Positions 59,556 through 62,881 of a stretch of DNA of 62,881 nt are shown here, piece after piece. A program made the translations under genes and the position numbers. The notes beneath the pieces are model-generated. The model did no database searches, was not told where the DNA came from, and saw only the letters and a program-made list of their open reading frames with translations. Numbering within the stretch: the first letter of the stretch is position 1; every line of letters starts with the position of its first letter. Source of the DNA: Acetobacteraceae bacterium (GTDB lineage Bacteria; Pseudomonadota; Alphaproteobacteria; Zavarziniales; Zavarziniaceae); assembly GCA_947379865.1 (NCBI GenBank), contig CANCOY010000004.1, positions 1 through 62,881 of the forward strand. Reading direction: 5' to 3'.

Positions 59556-61058
59556 ATGGCACGTTACAAGGTGGCGGTTGGCGGCTTCCAGCACGAGACC
59601 AACTGCTTTGCCCCGGCCCCGGCCGACTGGGCCGCCTTTGTGCAGCCGGATTCCTGGCCGGGCCTGCAACAGGGGGCGGGCCTGCTGGATGCCTTTCCGG
59701 CCATGAACATCCCCATATCGGGCTTTATCGAGCGGGCGCGGGAACGTGATTTCCGCCTGGTGCCGCTGGCCTGGGCCAATGCCACCCCCTCGGCACAAGT
59801 CACCGAAGATGCGTTCGAGCGCATGTCGGCCCTGCTGCTGCACGGCCTGGCAGAGGCGGGGCCGGTGGATGCGGTCTATCTTGACCTGCACGGCGCCATG
59901 GTGGCCGCCCATGTGGATGACGGCGAGGGCGAGATCCTGGCCCGGGTGCGGCAGGCCATCGGCCCGCGCGTGGCCCTGATCGCCAGCCTAGACCTGCATG
60001 CCAATGTTACCGAGCGCATGGTGCACACGGCCGACCTGATGGTCGCCTATCGCACCTATCCCCATGTGGACATGGGGGCGACGGGCGCGCGGGCGGCGGA
60101 CCTGCTGGGTGGCCTGCTGATGCGCGCCGACCGGCCGGACAAGGCCCTGCGCCGGCTTGATTATCTGATCCCGCTCACCTCGCAGTGCACCTTGGTTGAG
60201 CCGGCGGCCAGCCTTTACCGTGCCGTGGCGTCGGTGGAGGGGATGGGGGTGGCCACGGCCTCCTTCTGCCCGGGCTTTGCGCCGGCAGATTTCCATGATT
60301 GCGGCCCCACCGTCTTTGCCTATGGCGGCTCGGCCCATGAGGTGAATGCAGCGGTAGATGGCCTCGCCCGATTGGTGGCCGAACAGGAGCCGGCCTTTGC
60401 CAGCCGCCTGTGGCAGCCGGACGAGGCGGTGCGCCATGCCATGTCCCATGCCGGCCCCGGACCTGTGGTGCTGGCCGATACCCAGGACAATCCCGGTGCC
60501 GGCGGCAATGGCGACACCGTGGGCCTGCTGGAGGCACTGGTGCGCCTTGGGGCAGAGGGGGCGGCGCTGGCCAATCTTTTTGACCCGGCCTTTGCCGCAG
60601 CCGCCCACCAGGCGGGGATTGGCGCCACCCTGAGCCTGCCGCTCGGCGCCACCTCTGGTCAACCGGGCCATCAGCCGCTGCACCTCGACTGGCAGGTAGA
60701 GGCGCTGTCGGACGGTAGCTTCACCGCACGCGGGCCGTTTTATGCGGGCGCGCGCATCAGCCTTGGCCCCACGGCGCTGGTGCGCCATGGCGGCGTGCAG
60801 GTGGTGGTCACCTCGCGCAAGGTGCAGTGCGCCGACCGCGACATGTTTGGCCACATCGGCATGGACGTGGCGCAGGCGCGCATTCTGGCGGTGAAAAGCT
60901 CGGTTCACTTCCGCGCCGACTTTGGCCCGCTCGCGGCCGAGGTGCTGGTGGTGGAAGCGCCGGGGCCGAACCTGGCCGATCACACGCGCCTGCCATTCCG
61001 CAAGCTGGCACCCGGCCGCCGCCTGATGCCCCTGGGGCCGGCGTTCCAGCCAGCCTAG
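59556..61058 (+). CDS. M81/MlrC-family metalloprotein
   Basis: 500 aa from the ATG at 59556. MlrC domain: GGFQHETNCFAP at the N-terminus, VYLDLHGAMVAAHVDDGEGEIL, SLDLHANVTERMV and, later, ADTQDNPGAGGNGDT. In Sphingomonads MlrC degrades linearised microcystin fragments, but most family members occur in strains unconnected with microcystin and are probably general peptidases or amidohydrolases. It is closely spaced after the desaturase gene. Confidence 0.87.
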   Translation: MARYKVAVGGFQHETNCFAPAPADWAAFVQPDSWPGLQQGAGLLDAFPAMNIPISGFIERARERDFRLVPLAWANATPSAQVTEDAFERMSALLLHGLAEAGPVDAVYLDLHGAMVAAHVDDGEGEILARVRQAIGPRVALIASLDLHANVTERMVHTADLMVAYRTYPHVDMGATGARAADLLGGLLMRADRPDKALRRLDYLIPLTSQCTLVEPAASLYRAVASVEGMGVATASFCPGFAPADFHDCGPTVFAYGGSAHEVNAAVDGLARLVAEQEPAFASRLWQPDEAVRHAMSHAGPGPVVLADTQDNPGAGGNGDTVGLLEALVRLGAEGAALANLFDPAFAAAAHQAGIGATLSLPLGATSGQPGHQPLHLDWQVEALSDGSFTARGPFYAGARISLGPTALVRHGGVQVVVTSRKVQCADRDMFGHIGMDVAQARILAVKSSVHFRADFGPLAAEVLVVEAPGPNLADHTRLPFRKLAPGRRLMPLGPAFQPA

Positions 61059-61064
61059 GCCAGC

Positions 61065-61481
61065 CTAATCAGGGTCAAATTCCCCTTCGTGGCGGGGCAG
61101 GCCATCGTCCATCCGCATCCAGGGCAGATGGGCGGCATTCCAGACATGGCAATCGGGCTCCAGCACCTCTGGCCGGTCGAGGGTGGCGACGGTGAAATCC
61201 ACGGTGTCCCGGCCCATGAAGCGGAAGGTGATCTGGCTGCCGCAGCGCCCGCAGAATTCGCGTTTGGTGCGGGGTGACCAGGAATAGCTGGCGGGCGCGC
61301 CCCGGATGATCTCGAACCCTTCACTTGCCACCGTGGCCCATGTAACCACAGGCGCGCCAGCCGCCCGTCGGCACAGGGTGCAATGGCAATGGCATACCAG
61401 TTCTGGCACCGCCGTTACCCGATAGCGCACGGCCCCGCACAGGCAACCGCCTTCATAAGGGGGAGTGGCGGTGGTGGCCAT
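61065..61481 (-). CDS. GFA-domain zinc protein
   Basis: 138 aa. Glutathione-dependent formaldehyde-activating (GFA/CENP-V) domain with zinc Cys ligands Cys13, Cys15 (GGCLCGAVRY), Cys30-Cys32-Cys34-Cys37 (CHCHCTLC) and Cys77/Cys80 (CGRCG). Gfa can speed conversion of formaldehyde and glutathione, but most paralogues have unknown activity. It is a lone minus-strand gene between two plus-strand units. Confidence 0.85.
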   Translation of the reverse strand: MATTATPPYEGGCLCGAVRYRVTAVPELVCHCHCTLCRRAAGAPVVTWATVASEGFEIIRGAPASYSWSPRTKREFCGRCGSQITFRFMGRDTVDFTVATLDRPEVLEPDCHVWNAAHLPWMRMDDGLPRHEGEFDPD

Positions 61482-61640
61482 GGGTCTGCCTCTGGCTTTG
61501 TTGGGTCACGGGTCTGCTGCCCATGCGATCTTTGTATCTTCCACGATTCGGGCGGCACAAATAAGGCCCATGGCTTGGCCCGGCGCAGATTTCGCGCCAT
61601 ATGATCGCCAACGCCCGCCGCTCTCACCACAGGCAGACCC

Positions 61641-62873
61641 ATGGACCTCAGCTTCAGCGCCGCCGACCAGGCTTTCCGCGACGATGTGCGCCGCTTCCTC
61701 GACACGGCCCTGACCGAGCGTCTGCGCACCGCCGGCCGCCTTTCCACCAGCGTCTATGCCGAGCGGGAGGTGATGCGGGAATGGCACGCGGCGCTCTATG
61801 CCAAGGGCTGGATCGCGCCGGGCTGGCCGGTGGCATATGGCGGCTGCGGTTGGTCCGTCAGCCAGCGTTACATCTTTTCCATCGAGCTGGCGCGTGCGTC
61901 GGCTCCCGGCCTGTCGCCCATGGGGCTGGGCATGTGCGGGCCGGTGCTGATCGGCCATGGCAGTGCGGAACAGAAGGCCTTTTATCTGCCGCGCATCCTC
62001 TCGGGCGAGGATTTCTGGTGCCAGGGCTATTCCGAGCCGGGCTCAGGCTCTGACCTTGCCTCCCTCCAGATGCGGGCAGAGGTGGACGGCGACCATTTCA
62101 TCTGCAATGGCCAGAAGATCTGGACCACCCATGCCCAATACGCCAACCGCATCTTCTGCCTCGTGCGCACCTCGCGCGAGGCCATTCCCCAGCGCGGCAT
62201 CACCTTCCTGCTGATCGACATGGACACGCCGGGTGTGCGGGTGGACCCCCTCATCATGACCTCGGGCGAGCATGTGCAGAACCAGGTGTTCTTCACCGAC
62301 GTGCGAGTGCCCATGGCCAATGTGGTGGGCAAGGTGGGCGACGGCTGGACCGTGGCCAAATACCTGCTGGAGTTCGAGCGCGGCGGCACTGCCTATGCCC
62401 CGGACCTCACCGTACGCCTGGAAAAGATCCGCGCCATGGCCCAAACGGAGCGGGCAGGGGACGGCCTGCGCCTGATGGACGACCCGGCCTTTGCCACCAA
62501 GCTGGCCGAGGCCGGCAGCGAGATTGCAGCGCTGGAATTTACCGAGCACCGCCTGATGTCCACCCTCTCGCAGGGCGGCTCCATCGGCATGATGTCGTCC
62601 ATGCTCAAGACGCGCGGCACCGAACTCAGCCAGCGCCTTACCGAACTGGCACTGGAAGCCATCGGCCCCTGGGCCAGCCCCTTCCAGCCCCACGCCACCA
62701 TGCCCGGCGGCCCCGTGCCCCACCACAAAGCCCCCAACGACCCCAGCCCCATCGGCCCCGACCACGCTTTGCCCGTAATGGCGAAGTACCTCAACGACCG
62801 CGCCGGCTCCATCTATGCCGGCTCGAACGAGATCCAGCGCAACATCATGGCGAAGGGGATTCTGGGGTTGTGA
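61641..62873 (+). CDS. Acyl-CoA dehydrogenase
   Basis: 410 aa, ending 9 nt before the window end. N-terminal helical domain, FAD/substrate segment GYSEPGSGSDLAS and KIWTTHAQYANRIFCLVRTS, then the C-terminal domain ending in YAGSNEIQRNIMAKGILG. It removes hydrogens from an acyl-CoA and passes electrons to ETF. These longer members of the FadE-like group often act on branched, aromatic-side-chain or steroid-derived acyl-CoAs. Genes beyond the window may share its operon. Confidence 0.92.
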   Translation: MDLSFSAADQAFRDDVRRFLDTALTERLRTAGRLSTSVYAEREVMREWHAALYAKGWIAPGWPVAYGGCGWSVSQRYIFSIELARASAPGLSPMGLGMCGPVLIGHGSAEQKAFYLPRILSGEDFWCQGYSEPGSGSDLASLQMRAEVDGDHFICNGQKIWTTHAQYANRIFCLVRTSREAIPQRGITFLLIDMDTPGVRVDPLIMTSGEHVQNQVFFTDVRVPMANVVGKVGDGWTVAKYLLEFERGGTAYAPDLTVRLEKIRAMAQTERAGDGLRLMDDPAFATKLAEAGSEIAALEFTEHRLMSTLSQGGSIGMMSSMLKTRGTELSQRLTELALEAIGPWASPFQPHATMPGGPVPHHKAPNDPSPIGPDHALPVMAKYLNDRAGSIYAGSNEIQRNIMAKGILGL

Positions 62874-62881
62874 GGGGGGGG

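Overview
The window is GC-rich, gene-dense chromosomal DNA from an alphaproteobacterium. The taxonomic call rests on several things: an NDUFS4-type complex I accessory subunit, a two-domain cold-shock protein, an AapJQMP amino-acid transporter, a Zur of alphaproteobacterial type, and the housekeeping run tpiA-secG-pyrG-kdsA-eno beside ppiD-trpE. A Rhodospirillales-like host, possibly related to carboxydotrophic Zavarzinia/Oleomonas, is an inference from gene content. I see no rRNA, CRISPR array, insertion sequence or prophage.

Region 1 (0-9.6 kb) holds envelope and metabolic genes. A BepA-type M48 protease is translationally coupled to a DsbA-like protein and diverges from a gamma-glutamyltransferase-like lipoprotein that has lost catalytic residues. 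A GDSL-lipase autotransporter, an aminotransferase that may be leaderless, a glutathione peroxidase, an SDR and an enoyl-CoA hydratase follow.

Region 2 (9.6-21.5 kb, all minus strand) is a molybdenum hydroxylase locus of the aerobic CO dehydrogenase family. The order of transcription is coxG, coxS, coxL, coxM, an intrinsic terminator, then coxD (MoxR ATPase), a HAD phosphatase, coxE (VWA), a split XdhC/CoxI pair, a MoeA-like/MocA-like fusion, a SufS-type cysteine desulfurase and a SufU-like protein. Most neighbours in the maturation part overlap by 1-4 nt. CoxL carries the form II motif AYRGAGR, not the form I AYxCSFR, so CO need not be the substrate. The cluster looks like an enzyme packed with its own cofactor synthesis, sulfuration and insertion machinery.

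Region 3 (21.6-33.8 kb) is mixed: a ChaN-like lipoprotein with a DUF4149 membrane protein, a cold-shock protein with a structured leader, thiXYZ-type thiamin-precursor transport under a clear TPP riboswitch, DUF192, tRNA-Pro(UGG), the NDUFS4-like gene, tRNA-Arg(UCU), a YqaA-type membrane protein, two oxidoreductases, hisI, zur and metC.

Region 4 (33.9-50.4 kb) contains aapJQMP, copA, a divergent polysaccharide deacetylase, trpE, ppiD and the conserved tpiA-secG-pyrG-kdsA-eno block.

Region 5 (50.4-62.9 kb) is accessory and catabolic: a serine esterase/beta-lactamase-fold protein, a cytochrome P450, and a coupled minus-strand operon of extradiol-type dioxygenase, FAD monooxygenase, SDR and FAH-family hydrolase. 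The operon diverges from a TetR regulator. The space between them shows two facing sigma-70-like promoters and a palindromic operator. A fatty acid desaturase, an MlrC-family protein, a GFA protein and an acyl-CoA dehydrogenase finish the window. The substrate is unknown, and this is one of the two most promising undescribed systems here, the other being the form II cox locus with its own sulfuration genes.
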